From positions 186,001 through 250,000 of the forward strand of contig NZ_WVHP01000022.1 in NCBI RefSeq assembly GCF_009834765.1: a stretch of 64,000 nt of DNA. Reading direction: 5' to 3'. This document shows, piece by piece, positions 26,334-36,209 of the stretch; position 1 is the first letter of the stretch; each line of letters starts with the position of its first letter. This DNA comes from Saccharibacter sp. EH611. Its GTDB lineage: Bacteria > Pseudomonadota > Alphaproteobacteria > Acetobacterales > Acetobacteraceae. The position numbers and the translations under genes are program-made. The notes under the pieces were generated by a model. It did not search any database. It was not told the DNA's origin and was given only the letters and a program-made list of their open reading frames with translations.

Positions 26334-26825
26334 TTACAGGGTGAGTTGTAGGAAGGTGAGATCAAGCCAGCGACCAAATTTTTCGCCCACCTCGGGCATA
26401 TGGCCTGTTTGTATGAACCCTAATTTTTTATGGAGCTGAATAGAGGCCGTATTACGCGACTCAATCGCGGCAACCATGACATGCTTATGGTTCGAATGCG
26501 CTTGATCAATGAGGGCCTCGAGAAGTTTGCGACCAACACCGTGTCCACGTTTCGTTTTTTCAACATAAACGGAATGTTCTACCGTGTGCCGGAACCCGTC
26601 AAAATTGCGCCATGGCCCAAAAGTGGCGTAACCCATGACAGTTTGGTCTTGGTCAACGGCAACCAGAACAGGGATTTTTGCTTTCTGATGAGCATACAAC
26701 CAATCTAATCGGTTTTGAACCGTAACGGGTTTGTCATTCCAGATGGCGGTCGTTGTGAGCACGGCATCATTATAGATGGCTGTAATCGCATCAATATCAT
26801 GAGGCAAGGCGGGGCGTATGATCAT
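26334..26825 (-). CDS. GNAT N-acetyltransferase, MnaT/phosphinothricin acetyltransferase-like
   Basis: A 163-residue acetyltransferase with the order MIIRPALPHDIDAITAIYNDAVLTTTA, YATFGPWRNFDGFRHTVEHSVYV, RGHGVGRKLLEALI (acetyl-CoA pyrophosphate loop, R/Q-x-x-G-x-G/A) and IESRNTASIQLHKKLGF, the pattern of the YncA/MnaT and Pat/Bar group. Relatives acetylate methionine analogues, phosphinothricin or other amino acids. ATG 26825 gives the family's usual beginning; an open extension to 26903 is possible but poorly conserved in look. Substrate is unknown. Confidence 0.85.
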   Translation of the reverse strand: MIIRPALPHDIDAITAIYNDAVLTTTAIWNDKPVTVQNRLDWLYAHQKAKIPVLVAVDQDQTVMGYATFGPWRNFDGFRHTVEHSVYVEKTKRGHGVGRKLLEALIDQAHSNHKHVMVAAIESRNTASIQLHKKLGFIQTGHMPEVGEKFGRWLDLTFLQLTL

Positions 26826-26946
26826 GGCTACATCCAATGCCGCTGTGGAAATGACAAAATATGACCGTGGGATTGCTGTAGCATGTCTTAAGAAGAAAGG
26901 CACTCATGACACAGAGAGGAATGTGCCATGAGTGTGAAAGCGCGCT

Positions 26947-28572
26947 TTAGTGAAATGCGCCGGTTGGTAGAGGGCGTAAAGCAGCGTTTGTGCCGCGCCC
27001 GTCAATATCAGGCGCTGGAGTGGTGAGGTTTTCAGAATTTTCAGGATGTTCTGAGCTATGTATATCTCCAACGCTGCGTGCGTGGTGGAGGCCTCCATAT
27101 TGGAATGCACCAACAGAGTTGGTTTCTCCCATTGTTGGTAGGGCCGTGACGTTCCATCCGCCACCAAGGCTACGGACTAAACTGATATCGGCTTGGTAAA
27201 GGCGTGTTGCGACCTCAACCTGCGTAATGCGTGAACGTAGCGTATTTTCCTGACTGAAGATGGCATCAAGATAGGTACCGACACCGCCCTGATAGAGAGT
27301 CATGGTCATGTTTTGAGAGGCGAGGTTGGCCTCAACGGCTTTTTCAAGCGCTTGGTTTTCGGCATTGAGACGGTTCGTGCGTGACAGGCCGTCTTCCACT
27401 TCTCGGAAGGCGGAGAGAACAGTCGCGCGGTAGCTGTCGCGCATTTCACGGTAAGACGACCATGTGCGCTGGAGCTCGGCCCGCCGGATGCCGCCATCAA
27501 AGAGAGGCAAGTTCATGCGTGCGCCATAAGTCCAAAGTGAATTGGCAAGGTTGGCCAGTTTAAACCCGTTTGCTTCAAACCCACCATCAGCATTGAGGGA
27601 GAAGTGGGGGTAGAAAGCCGCGCGTGCAATCCCGATGGCCCGGTTTGCTTCGGCCATACGACGTTCGGAACTTGCAATATCAGGGCGTCGTTGGAGCAAC
27701 CCGGATGGAATCCCGGTTGGGATGGAGGGTTGCTTAAAGTCGAGCGCCTGAACAGGGGCGATCTGGAAGCTTGAGGGTGCCGAATTGGTCAGAACCGCGA
27801 GAGCATGTTCCGTGACTTGGCGTGCTGCTTGAATGTCATACAGCGCTGCTTGTGTGCTGTAGAGCTGTGCTTGAGCACGCGCAAGATCGAGCCTAGGCGC
27901 TGCTTTATTTTGCAGTTGGTTTTGGGTGATGCGCAACGCGCGCTGATAATAGGCGATGGATTGTTGGTAAATCGCAATTTGCGCATCATAGCCGCGGAGC
28001 TGGATATAGTCATAGGCCAACTCTGCTTGCAGGCTTAGCCGGGCCATGGCGAATTGAGCGGCACTATCTTGAGCCGCTTGGCGATTAATCCGTACGCGGT
28101 TGCGGATAGACGACCAAAGGTCGGGCTCCCATGTGGCTAGGCCTCCATATTCTTCCTGCGTTTGTACCAACGTGGCACCATTACGGAAGAGACGGTCAGA
28201 GGATTGTTTATTATCTGACCCACCTGCTTCTAAACTGAGATGAGGCAGAAGATCAGCGCGGGCACGGGCGACGAGAGAACGCGCTTGGAGAAAGCGCTCT
28301 CCTGCAGCCTGAAGGTCACCATTCTCAGCAGTGGCGCGGTCTTCAAGTTTGTCGAGGAGCGGGTCGTGGAAAAGAGTCCACCAATTGGTTGGTAGCGTCG
28401 CGTCTGCTGGTGCGGCTGGCGCGAAAGGCGCTTGCCCATGCCAGCTATCAGGCACCACGAAATGAGGGGGCTTATAGGCGGGGGCCAAGTCGCAAGCCCC
28501 CAGCCCAATCATGGCCAGCAAAGAGACGCCTTTAAGAGCCGTGCGATGGCCAAAAAATGATGTCAATGCCAT
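26947..28572 (-). CDS. RND efflux outer-membrane factor, NodT/OprM family lipoprotein
   Basis: A 541-residue TolC-type channel. The N-terminal hydrophobic leader ends with lipobox LGAC, so the mature protein is acylated. The two repeated outer-membrane efflux domains are visible, with WWTLFHDPLLDKLEDRA and IPTGIPSGLLQRRPDIASSERRMAEANRAIGIARAAFYP as hallmark blocks of the NodT group (residues given as separate short motifs in the family). It is the last gene of a three-gene operon with permease and adaptor, three bases after the adaptor stop. Its C-terminal ~60 residues are a low-complexity Pro/Glu/His tail beyond the family core. Confidence 0.92.
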   Translation of the reverse strand: MALTSFFGHRTALKGVSLLAMIGLGACDLAPAYKPPHFVVPDSWHGQAPFAPAAPADATLPTNWWTLFHDPLLDKLEDRATAENGDLQAAGERFLQARSLVARARADLLPHLSLEAGGSDNKQSSDRLFRNGATLVQTQEEYGGLATWEPDLWSSIRNRVRINRQAAQDSAAQFAMARLSLQAELAYDYIQLRGYDAQIAIYQQSIAYYQRALRITQNQLQNKAAPRLDLARAQAQLYSTQAALYDIQAARQVTEHALAVLTNSAPSSFQIAPVQALDFKQPSIPTGIPSGLLQRRPDIASSERRMAEANRAIGIARAAFYPHFSLNADGGFEANGFKLANLANSLWTYGARMNLPLFDGGIRRAELQRTWSSYREMRDSYRATVLSAFREVEDGLSRTNRLNAENQALEKAVEANLASQNMTMTLYQGGVGTYLDAIFSQENTLRSRITQVEVATRLYQADISLVRSLGGGWNVTALPTMGETNSVGAFQYGGLHHARSVGDIHSSEHPENSENLTTPAPDIDGRGTNAALRPLPTGAFH

Positions 28573-28575
28573 GAA

Positions 28576-29775
28576 TTAGTCCTCGTCACCGGATTCTTGC
28601 CAGCCGCTTTCGTTATACCCACGCGCTGGCGTGACCACATGAACCACGTCATTTTCTAATAAATCGGCAGGCGGGTTGTTGATGATATGGTCTGTTGCGT
28701 TCAACCCAGCGTCAATTTCTGTGGAGCTATCAGCCATGCGACCAATTTGAACATTGTGGTAATGAGCATGGTTGTGGTCATCCACGACGACGACCTGCAT
28801 GCCTTTCTCTTGGAAAACCAATGTGCCTGTTGGCACGTCAAGCTGATTGGCCGCTGTATTATGAGCCTTCAAGGACACAGAGGCGAATGTCCCGGGCCAG
28901 AGCTTTTGCTGATCATTGTCCATCGTGAACTCAGCAACGGCTGTTCGGGTATTGAGGTCATATCCACGAGATGTGGTGAGATAGGTGGCCTTAAAACTTT
29001 GCCCGGCATATTGCGGCACACTGACCTCGGCTTGCAGCCCATCTTGTAAGATGTAAGAGAAAATTTCTGGCACAGAGATGAACAAACGCAGCTTATGGGT
29101 ATCTGCTACCGTAAAGAGCTCGGACGCAGAGCCAGTAGCATTCAGCTCACCACCGCCGTTATTGACGTAGTCCCCAACACTGATAGAGCGGGATGTGACG
29201 ACCCCATCAAAAGGGGCAACGATGGTTTTAAATTTCTCCAGCGCCTCAAAATGATCCACATTGCGTTGAGCGGCTTGCATTTTAGCTTCGGCAGCTTGTT
29301 CATTGGCTTCAGCAACGGAGACAGACTGGCCAGACACGGACTGTGACCGTCCCATTGCCCGCCAGCGGTTCGCGGTGACAACGGCAAGATGGTATTTTGC
29401 GGTGACAGCGTCTAAGTCCGCCTTCGCTTGGGCATATTGGGCGTCCAGAGCAGGGGCGTTAATTTCTGCCAGAACATCGCCTTTATGGACGGTGGCCCCG
29501 TAATCTTTATACCACATCGTCACATAACCAGAGACCTGCGGATAGATCGGGGCGCGATACCACGCGTCAATCGTGCCGGGCAGTGTGAGCTCGACTTTTG
29601 ATTTGGCATGATGAGGCATGACGACAGCGACATTAGGGACAGCGTTTTCTTCAGCCACGGTGTGAAGCGTGGCAGCGTGATGAATTTTCCCCACCACGAG
29701 GCTGCCAATATAGAGGCCAAGGACGCAGACACCCGCGCCGATAAGAACGTTACGTGTGCGAGCCGTGATAGCCAT
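28576..29775 (-). CDS. RND efflux periplasmic adaptor (membrane fusion protein)
   Basis: A 399-residue HlyD/AcrA-type adaptor. An N-terminal membrane helix (residues ~10-28) anchors it; lipoyl-like halves (YGATVHKGDVLAEINAP, APFDGVVTSRSISVGDYV) flank a short coiled hairpin, followed by a beta-barrel and membrane-proximal domain. It links the permease to the outer-membrane factor. The start ATG overlaps the permease stop (TAATG), which implies coupled translation. A stretch rich in His (VVVDDHNHAHYHNV) occurs in the membrane-proximal region and could reflect metal contact, though this is speculative. Confidence 0.92.
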   Translation of the reverse strand: MAITARTRNVLIGAGVCVLGLYIGSLVVGKIHHAATLHTVAEENAVPNVAVVMPHHAKSKVELTLPGTIDAWYRAPIYPQVSGYVTMWYKDYGATVHKGDVLAEINAPALDAQYAQAKADLDAVTAKYHLAVVTANRWRAMGRSQSVSGQSVSVAEANEQAAEAKMQAAQRNVDHFEALEKFKTIVAPFDGVVTSRSISVGDYVNNGGGELNATGSASELFTVADTHKLRLFISVPEIFSYILQDGLQAEVSVPQYAGQSFKATYLTTSRGYDLNTRTAVAEFTMDNDQQKLWPGTFASVSLKAHNTAANQLDVPTGTLVFQEKGMQVVVVDDHNHAHYHNVQIGRMADSSTEIDAGLNATDHIINNPPADLLENDVVHVVTPARGYNESGWQESGDED

Positions 29776-32700
29776 TAGACAGTCTCCTGATGACGCGCAG
29801 AACGGTTATGGATGATGGCGTAAACGCAAGGGACAAAAAGAAGAGTAGACAGAGTTGCCATGAGTAGCCCCCCAATGACCGCGCGCCCGAGGGGAGCGTT
29901 GGTGGAGTTTGAGATAGCCATTGGAACCATCCCTACGACCATGGCAAGCGCCGTCATGAGCACGGGGCGGATACGGCCATGCCCCGCTTCAATCGCGGCT
30001 TTGAGAGCATTGCCGTGGATTTCCCGACGTTCACTCGCAAACGAGACCACCAAGATGGAGTTTGCTGTAGCTGTACCCATGCACATGATGGCTCCTGTGA
30101 GGGCCGGCACAGATAGCTGCGTGCCTGTGAGGAAGAGAGACCATGCAATGCCCGCCAACGCGCCTGGGAGGGCGGTAATAATGATGAAGGGATCCAGCCA
30201 AGATTGGAAGTTCACCACGATCAGCAAATAGATCAGAAAAACAGAGACCAGCAGGCCTAAAATGAGCTGTGAATACGCGCTATACATGGTGACGGCTGCC
30301 CCATGAATTTCGGTTGCAGCGGTCTTGGGGAGAAGCTGCTTCGTATCCTTGATGACTTGCTGAACATTTTTGAGAACAGAGCCGAGGTCTGATCCTTCTG
30401 TGGACACATACACGTCAATCTCTGGCATGGAATTGAAGTGAGAGACCTCCCCTGGTGTTCCAGTGGGAACGATCGTGCTGATGCTTCCAAGGAGCTGATC
30501 CCCTTTCCCTGTTGGGTTCCCGTCGCCTTTATCGACCGGAACGGTCAGCAGGTCATTCAGATGAGTGAGCTGATCTTGGGAGACATAGGTATTGAGCGGG
30601 AAGGTGACGTTATTAGCCGGATCGAGCCAGAATTGCGGGTCAACCGTGCTGGAGCCCGATAGGGTCATCAGTTGGTTATTGGCCAAGTCTGCCTCGGTCA
30701 GGCCTGTTGCCTGGCTGAAGGTTCGGTTGCCCTTAATCATAAGGGTCGGGGTCTTCATGGTTTGCTGAATAACGACATCAGCGGCACCGGGGATATGACG
30801 CAAACGGCCAACGATATGGCGTGCATACGCATAGTTATCGCCAATGTCGGGCCCGTTAATTTGAATATCAATCGGTGCTGGTGAGCCGAAGTTTAAGATC
30901 TTCGCTGTGAGGTCTGCCGGCTGGAAGGTAAAGACCGTACCGGGGAACTGTGCGGAAAGATCTTTGCGTAAAATAGAGCGGTAATCCCAGACCGGTGAGG
31001 CTTCGTTTTTAAGCGCAATCGTAAGGTCGCAATCTTGCGTACCGATAGAAGGCGTTGGGATGAAGGCTTGGTTATGGGGCCCTTCAGGCAGGCCGCAGTT
31101 GCTCACCACTTCTTCCACCTGACCGGGCAAATCATGCCGGATGCGGTCGGTTGTTAGTGCGGCAATACGCCCAGCGACTTCAATACGTGTGCCAAGTGGC
31201 GTGCGCATGTGCATTTGCAGTGCGCCGGATTTTACTTCTGGGAAGAAGTCGCGTCCAGCAGCGAGGTAAAGCCCAAGAGAGAGCACGGAGAGCCCTAAGA
31301 AGACGCCAACGAATAGGCCACGTGCGGCCACGCAACGGCTCAGAAAGTCATTATAGCTGTTGCGGAAGGCTTCAAACTTTTCTTCGAACCCTTTTTGGAA
31401 CCGGATAAAGAAGCCCATGATCCCACGTTTGGGATGGGCAGCCGCATGACCATGCTCTTCAGTATTATGAGCAGAGAGCAGGTATTTTGCCATCGTTGGG
31501 ACGAGTGTCCGAGACAAAATAAAGGAGGCTATCATGGCGAAGATAATGGCTTCTGCCATCGGGCGGAACAAGAAGCCCGCAACCCCATCAAGCTCAAAGA
31601 GTGGAAGCCAGACAATGCAGATGCAGGAGGTTGAGACGAACGTCGCAACAACGATCTGATTGGCCGCATCAATGATGGCGGTCTCAAGGTCTTTGCCCAT
31701 TTCCAGATGGGTGTCGATATTTTCGATCATGACCGTCGCATCATCCACCAAGATCCCAACGGCGAGAGCGAGCCCTCCCAAGGTCATCACATTGATGGAT
31801 TGTCCTGCCCAGCCGAGCCCAATGACAGAGCATAGAATAGAGAGTGGGATAGCGGTGGCGATAATAACTGTGGAGCGCCACGACCCCAGGAAGAGCAGCA
31901 CGACAATGCCTGTGAGTAAGGCCGCTGTGCCCATTTCACGCACCACATCATGGATGGCATCTTTCACGAAGGTGGAGGCATCGGAAAGAATGCTCACCTT
32001 GACGTCGCTAGGCAAGACAGCGCGCAGGCGTGGCAGGGTTTGCTTTACCCCGGCGACCACATCCAGCGTAGAGGCGTCACCACTTTTCATGACGACAACT
32101 TCCACCCCTTGCCGGCCTTTAACGAGCACGAGGTTGGTTTGTGGATGTCCGCCACGATACACATCAGCAACATCATGGACGTAAATAACCGCATTACCAA
32201 CGCGCTTAACGGGAATATCACCCAGTGCTTTCATTGATTTCGGTGTGGCGTTTGTTTGCACCATCCAGTCCACAGAATCGATCTTTTGATCCCCTGCTGG
32301 GAGCACAATATTTTGGTTGTGCATAGCATTTTGCACATCCATCGCTGAAAGATGATGGGCGCGAAGCTGCTGCTGGTTGAGGGTGACCATGACGAAGCTG
32401 TCCATCCCACCATAAGGATGGGGCACCACAGAGCCGCTGACCGTTACAAGGAGTGGTCGCACACGAATCATTGCCAGTTTGTACAAGTCTGACGGTGTTT
32501 GCTTATCAGAGGTAATCTGAAGCGAAATCACCGGAACAGACGATGCATCAAGACGCATGATCATGGGTGCAGGGATATTGACCGGGAGCTGTTTGATCAC
32601 CGTTTGGGAAATAGCGGTGACTTCGGCCTCAGCCTCCCCGATCTCAGAGCCCGGTTGGAAGAAGATCGTGACGATCCCGCGACCATAATAGGAGTTGGAC

Positions 32701-32948
32701 TCCATATGTTCGATGCCCTCGACGGTGGAGGTCACCATAAGCTCGTAGTTATAGATAATACGGCCGGCAAACTCTTCAGGGAGCATGCCCCCATAGGTCC
32801 AAACGACGGCAACGACCGGAATCTTGATATTTGGGAACACGTCTGTCGGGGTTTTAAAGACAGACATGATACCGAACATCAGGATAAGGATCGACAAGAC
32901 CACGAAGGTCAGTGGTCGCCTTAGTGCGGTAATGACAATGGCATTCAT
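29775..32948 (-). CDS. RND family efflux permease
   Basis: A 1057-residue inner-membrane pump of the AcrB/MexB-like superfamily with two halves of six helices and two large periplasmic loops. The start has the usual first helix followed by TDVFPNIKIPVVAVVWTYGG, and transmembrane helix 4 carries the proton-relay acidic pair in GILVDDATVMIEN. The second half begins after CVAARGLFVGVFLGLSV. It is the first gene of the permease-adaptor-channel operon. The drug or metal spectrum is not evident; lack of the CusA Met relay cannot be judged securely by eye. The about 160-base AT-rich region upstream is the likely promoter area; no regulator gene is adjacent. Confidence 0.93.
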   Translation of the reverse strand: MNAIVITALRRPLTFVVLSILILMFGIMSVFKTPTDVFPNIKIPVVAVVWTYGGMLPEEFAGRIIYNYELMVTSTVEGIEHMESNSYYGRGIVTIFFQPGSEIGEAEAEVTAISQTVIKQLPVNIPAPMIMRLDASSVPVISLQITSDKQTPSDLYKLAMIRVRPLLVTVSGSVVPHPYGGMDSFVMVTLNQQQLRAHHLSAMDVQNAMHNQNIVLPAGDQKIDSVDWMVQTNATPKSMKALGDIPVKRVGNAVIYVHDVADVYRGGHPQTNLVLVKGRQGVEVVVMKSGDASTLDVVAGVKQTLPRLRAVLPSDVKVSILSDASTFVKDAIHDVVREMGTAALLTGIVVLLFLGSWRSTVIIATAIPLSILCSVIGLGWAGQSINVMTLGGLALAVGILVDDATVMIENIDTHLEMGKDLETAIIDAANQIVVATFVSTSCICIVWLPLFELDGVAGFLFRPMAEAIIFAMIASFILSRTLVPTMAKYLLSAHNTEEHGHAAAHPKRGIMGFFIRFQKGFEEKFEAFRNSYNDFLSRCVAARGLFVGVFLGLSVLSLGLYLAAGRDFFPEVKSGALQMHMRTPLGTRIEVAGRIAALTTDRIRHDLPGQVEEVVSNCGLPEGPHNQAFIPTPSIGTQDCDLTIALKNEASPVWDYRSILRKDLSAQFPGTVFTFQPADLTAKILNFGSPAPIDIQINGPDIGDNYAYARHIVGRLRHIPGAADVVIQQTMKTPTLMIKGNRTFSQATGLTEADLANNQLMTLSGSSTVDPQFWLDPANNVTFPLNTYVSQDQLTHLNDLLTVPVDKGDGNPTGKGDQLLGSISTIVPTGTPGEVSHFNSMPEIDVYVSTEGSDLGSVLKNVQQVIKDTKQLLPKTAATEIHGAAVTMYSAYSQLILGLLVSVFLIYLLIVVNFQSWLDPFIIITALPGALAGIAWSLFLTGTQLSVPALTGAIMCMGTATANSILVVSFASERREIHGNALKAAIEAGHGRIRPVLMTALAMVVGMVPMAISNSTNAPLGRAVIGGLLMATLSTLLFVPCVYAIIHNRSARHQETV

Positions 32949-33107
32949 GGTGGTGCGTGTTCCTGTAGTGCTACAGTCTTAGAAACAGTTTTCCCAACCT
33001 AGAGAATTATTTTCAGAAAGCGTATTAAATCATCATTCATATATTAAATATCATTTATTTAAAATATTTTTAATGACACTATTTTTAGTATTAATCATGT
33101 AAAAATA

Positions 33108-34415
33108 CTATTTTCCACTACGAATATTTTTAACATCTTCTTTTTGTACCCCAGATTCATTATTGCCCCAAGCATGACGAATAAAACGTGTAATATCGGC
33201 GATATCTTGATCGCTTAATGTCTTCTTAAACCCCGGCATGGAGAAAGAAGACGGTGCCGTTGATAGGCTTGGCATGGTATCACCCTCTTTGATGATATGG
33301 ATGAGCGATGTTGGGTCTTTGCTCAGCACGACAGGGTTCCCTGCAAGAGGAGGGAAAACAGTGCCATAACCGCGACCATCGGTGCGGTGGCAGGCCGCGC
33401 ATCGGTCAATATAAAGCTGGGCGCCACGCTCTGAGAGGTCAGCGCGCTGTAGGGCATCGCGGCTTGATGGGTCATACTGCCATTCTTTTTCATGCAGAGT
33501 GGCAGGCGTGAGGGTTTGTAGAAAACGGGCGATCGCGTGGAGGTCGCTGTCGCTGTAGGCATGTGTGCTGTGTTCAATCACAGGGGTCATACTGCCAAAA
33601 CTGACCCCTGTGGGCGCACGACCGGTTTTAAGAAAAGCGACAATATCGTCTTCGTGCCACCGCCCCAGGCCTGTGCGATTTTCTTGGCGTAAGGAGGGGA
33701 CAACCCATTGCTCCAGAACACCACCACCTGAGAGAAAAGAGGAGCCGCCCTGCGCTGTTTGCGTTTTTTCGGCCATAGTGAGGCCGCGTGGCGTATGGCA
33801 GGCACCGCAATGCCCAGCTCCCTCGACGAGATAAGCACCGCGTGCCAGCACTGGGTCGGTAAATTCCGCGGCTGTGCGTTGCTGGGCTTTTGTGACGTTT
33901 GGTGCAAAAAACCAGCGCCAGAAAGTCAGGGGCCAGCGCATAGATAACGGCCATGTCAGGCGGTTGGGCGGGGGAGAGACGGGCTGCGGGGCGACGCCAT
34001 GATGGAAATACACATAAAGGGCGTGAATATCGCTGTCACTGAGCCGAGCATAAGACGGATAGGGCATGGCCGGGTAAAGCGTGCGGCCATCTTTGCGGAT
34101 CCCTTGCCGTATGGCGCGGGCAAAGTCTGCCTCTGTATAGGTGCCGATCCCATGAATGGGGTCGGGTGTAATATTGGTCGCGTAAATCGTGCCGATCGGC
34201 AGAGCAAAGGGCACGCCTCCGCTATAAGCAGGGCGTCCCGGGGCGCTATGGCATGCCATGCAATCCCCTAAAATGGCTTGATAATGGCCTTGCTCCATTA
34301 AAGAAGCGGGGACTTCATGGGCAATGGACGGGGTGTCTTCGGCGTGTGCGGGTGAAAAGGCGAGCCAACCAATAAGCGTATAAAAGCTGAGGAAAGAAAG
34401 ATACCGTTGCATCAT
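33108..34415 (-). CDS. Triheme cytochrome c subunit of a membrane-bound FAD dehydrogenase
   Basis: A 435-residue periplasmic cytochrome with signal peptide (FSPAHAED) and three CxxCH heme sites at about residues 52 (CMACH), 203 (CGACH) and 339 (CAACH), matching the cytochrome subunits of gluconate, 2-ketogluconate, sorbitol and fructose dehydrogenases. It takes electrons from the FAD subunit and passes them to ubiquinone. Met in MPGFKK-like and other loops may be axial ligands. ATG 34415 overlaps the large-subunit stop as ATGA; the frame is open 20 codons further upstream but that part would lie inside the large-subunit gene. No hydrophobic tail is obvious after residue ~410. Confidence 0.92.
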   Translation of the reverse strand: MMQRYLSFLSFYTLIGWLAFSPAHAEDTPSIAHEVPASLMEQGHYQAILGDCMACHSAPGRPAYSGGVPFALPIGTIYATNITPDPIHGIGTYTEADFARAIRQGIRKDGRTLYPAMPYPSYARLSDSDIHALYVYFHHGVAPQPVSPPPNRLTWPLSMRWPLTFWRWFFAPNVTKAQQRTAAEFTDPVLARGAYLVEGAGHCGACHTPRGLTMAEKTQTAQGGSSFLSGGGVLEQWVVPSLRQENRTGLGRWHEDDIVAFLKTGRAPTGVSFGSMTPVIEHSTHAYSDSDLHAIARFLQTLTPATLHEKEWQYDPSSRDALQRADLSERGAQLYIDRCAACHRTDGRGYGTVFPPLAGNPVVLSKDPTSLIHIIKEGDTMPSLSTAPSSFSMPGFKKTLSDQDIADITRFIRHAWGNNESGVQKEDVKNIRSGK

Positions 34416-36208
34416 GACGGCACCAAGGGGCCGGGGGATTTGAGGTAGGTTGTGCGAATATGATGGGCAGACCAATAGGCCAAGGCAGCCAGCAGTCCCG
34501 TAGGATTATAACCGAGCCCGTGGGGAAAGGCATTGGCCCCAATCACGAAGACATTGGGCACGTCCCAGCTTTGCAGATACCGGTTGAGTGCGCTGGTGCG
34601 GGGGTTGCTTCCCATAATCGCACCGCCGCCTAAATGGGTGGTTTGATAAAGGCGGCTATCGAAGGGTTGGTTATAGTCCAGCATGTTCAGCTCGGTGCGC
34701 GTGGCTCCCATGGCACGGGCGATCGGTTTGAGCTGATCGACGACATAACGATTCATGCGGACATCGTTATCTTTCCACGTAAAGGTCATGCGTAGGAGCG
34801 GTTGATCATAGGCATTCGTCCAAGTGGGGTCGAGGTCGAGATACACATCGCGGTAAGTCATATTGCTGCCATGGGCATCAACACTGAGGGAGTGTTTATA
34901 GGTCTCGATCATATCGCTTTTATACTGCGCTCCCCAACGTGGACGACCTTTCCCGCCTCCAGCAGAGGCGGCTGCAATCGGCTTAACGCCGGCTTGATTG
35001 ACCCAAAGCGGGGAGCCACCAATAAAACCATGTGGGCCGCGGTCAAAGTCGGGCTGGTTAAAGTCATCAATGGCCACACCAGCACCGCCCGCCCCGACGA
35101 ACTGGTTGGTATAGCGGTTTTTGGGGAGCCAAAAGCGCGAGGTTGTAATGGTCTGATAAAAGAAGTTACGGCCAATCGTACCGGTGTTTGTGTGTGGATC
35201 GTAAGGAGTGCCGATGCCCGACAGCAGCATGAGATGCACGTTATAGAGTTGGAAGGCCCCGAGGATCACAAGATCGGCTGAGATAGTTTTTTCATGGTGA
35301 TCGTTCAGGTCAACATAGACCGCCCCGGTGGCGCGTTTTTTGCTTTGATCCAGCGTAATACGGAGCACTTGTGCTTGTGGAACAAGGGTAAAGCCCGGGT
35401 CGCGGCGCAATGCGGGGAGGATATTGATGTTGGGAGAGGCTTTAGAATAAAGAAAGCAGTCATACCCGCTGCAATAGCCGCAGAAGTTACAAGGGCCCAT
35501 CTGGCACCCATAGGGGTTGGTGTAAGGGCGGGAGGCATTGGCGGCAGGCATACTGTAGGGATGATAGCCGAGCTCTTGCGTTGCTGCGCGAAATTGTGCG
35601 GCTGAGAAAGTGTCTTCCATAGGAGGAAGAGGGAAGGGAGACGAACGGTTGGGGGCGAAGACATTGCCGTTTCCCGTTGGCTTTCCTTGCACCATATGGG
35701 CTTCCCCTGAGGTGCCGAAGACTTTCTCTGCTTTATCAAAGAACGGCTCAAGTTCGTCATAGGTGACGTCGAAATCTTGCAGCGTCATATCGTCAGGAAT
35801 GAACTTTTTCCCATATCGTTCAATCGTGGCACTTCGCAGACGTAAATCATCCGGCATGACGCGAAAATGGCAGCCAGACCAATGAAGCCCTGCCCCACCC
35901 ACACCTTCCCCGGGGAGGAATGCGGCAAGCTGGCGATAAGGTAGTGCTGTTTGGTCGATCCTATTGCGGATGGTTAAAGAGTTGCGGGAAAGCTTTTGAA
36001 ACAGGCGCTTGCGCACACTGCCGCGAAGCTCATCAATGGAGTTCGGGTAAGCGCCGGTTTCGGCCGTATGGCGATCCTCTCCGCGTTCTAAAATGGTGAC
36101 GGAAAGCCCCGCTTCGGTCAGCTCTTTAGCCATGATGCATCCAGCCCATCCCGCGCCGACAATGAGGACATCGCTATGGCGTGGGGCTGTTGTGGAGGAA
36201 GCGTTCAT
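34412..36208 (-). CDS. FAD-dependent GMC-type dehydrogenase large subunit (gluconate/2-ketogluconate type)
   Basis: About 598 residues. The FAD-binding N-terminus reads DVLIVGAGWAGCIMAKEL; LPGEGVGGAGLHWSGCHFR and the C-terminal TTHLGGGAIMGSNPRTS and NAFPHGLGYNPTGLLAALAYW blocks are typical of the GMC class. A cysteine-rich segment at residues ~232-249 (CQMGPCNFCGYCSGYDC) matches the iron-sulfur site known for this dehydrogenase group. Size and S-L-C order fit gluconate 2-dehydrogenase or 2-keto-D-gluconate dehydrogenase better than fructose dehydrogenase (S-C-L order). It oxidises a sugar or sugar acid in the periplasm. Start: ATG 36208 directly after the small-subunit stop, or GTG 36217 overlapping it by eight bases. 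Confidence 0.9.
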   Translation of the reverse strand: MNASSTTAPRHSDVLIVGAGWAGCIMAKELTEAGLSVTILERGEDRHTAETGAYPNSIDELRGSVRKRLFQKLSRNSLTIRNRIDQTALPYRQLAAFLPGEGVGGAGLHWSGCHFRVMPDDLRLRSATIERYGKKFIPDDMTLQDFDVTYDELEPFFDKAEKVFGTSGEAHMVQGKPTGNGNVFAPNRSSPFPLPPMEDTFSAAQFRAATQELGYHPYSMPAANASRPYTNPYGCQMGPCNFCGYCSGYDCFLYSKASPNINILPALRRDPGFTLVPQAQVLRITLDQSKKRATGAVYVDLNDHHEKTISADLVILGAFQLYNVHLMLLSGIGTPYDPHTNTGTIGRNFFYQTITTSRFWLPKNRYTNQFVGAGGAGVAIDDFNQPDFDRGPHGFIGGSPLWVNQAGVKPIAAASAGGGKGRPRWGAQYKSDMIETYKHSLSVDAHGSNMTYRDVYLDLDPTWTNAYDQPLLRMTFTWKDNDVRMNRYVVDQLKPIARAMGATRTELNMLDYNQPFDSRLYQTTHLGGGAIMGSNPRTSALNRYLQSWDVPNVFVIGANAFPHGLGYNPTGLLAALAYWSAHHIRTTYLKSPGPLVPS

Positions 36209-36209
36209 A

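Noticed and set aside
26300-26377. Longer N-terminus of the GT39 protein
   Set aside because: It would overlap the acetyltransferase gene by 44 bases, adds a hydrophilic segment before the first helix, and has no ribosome site.
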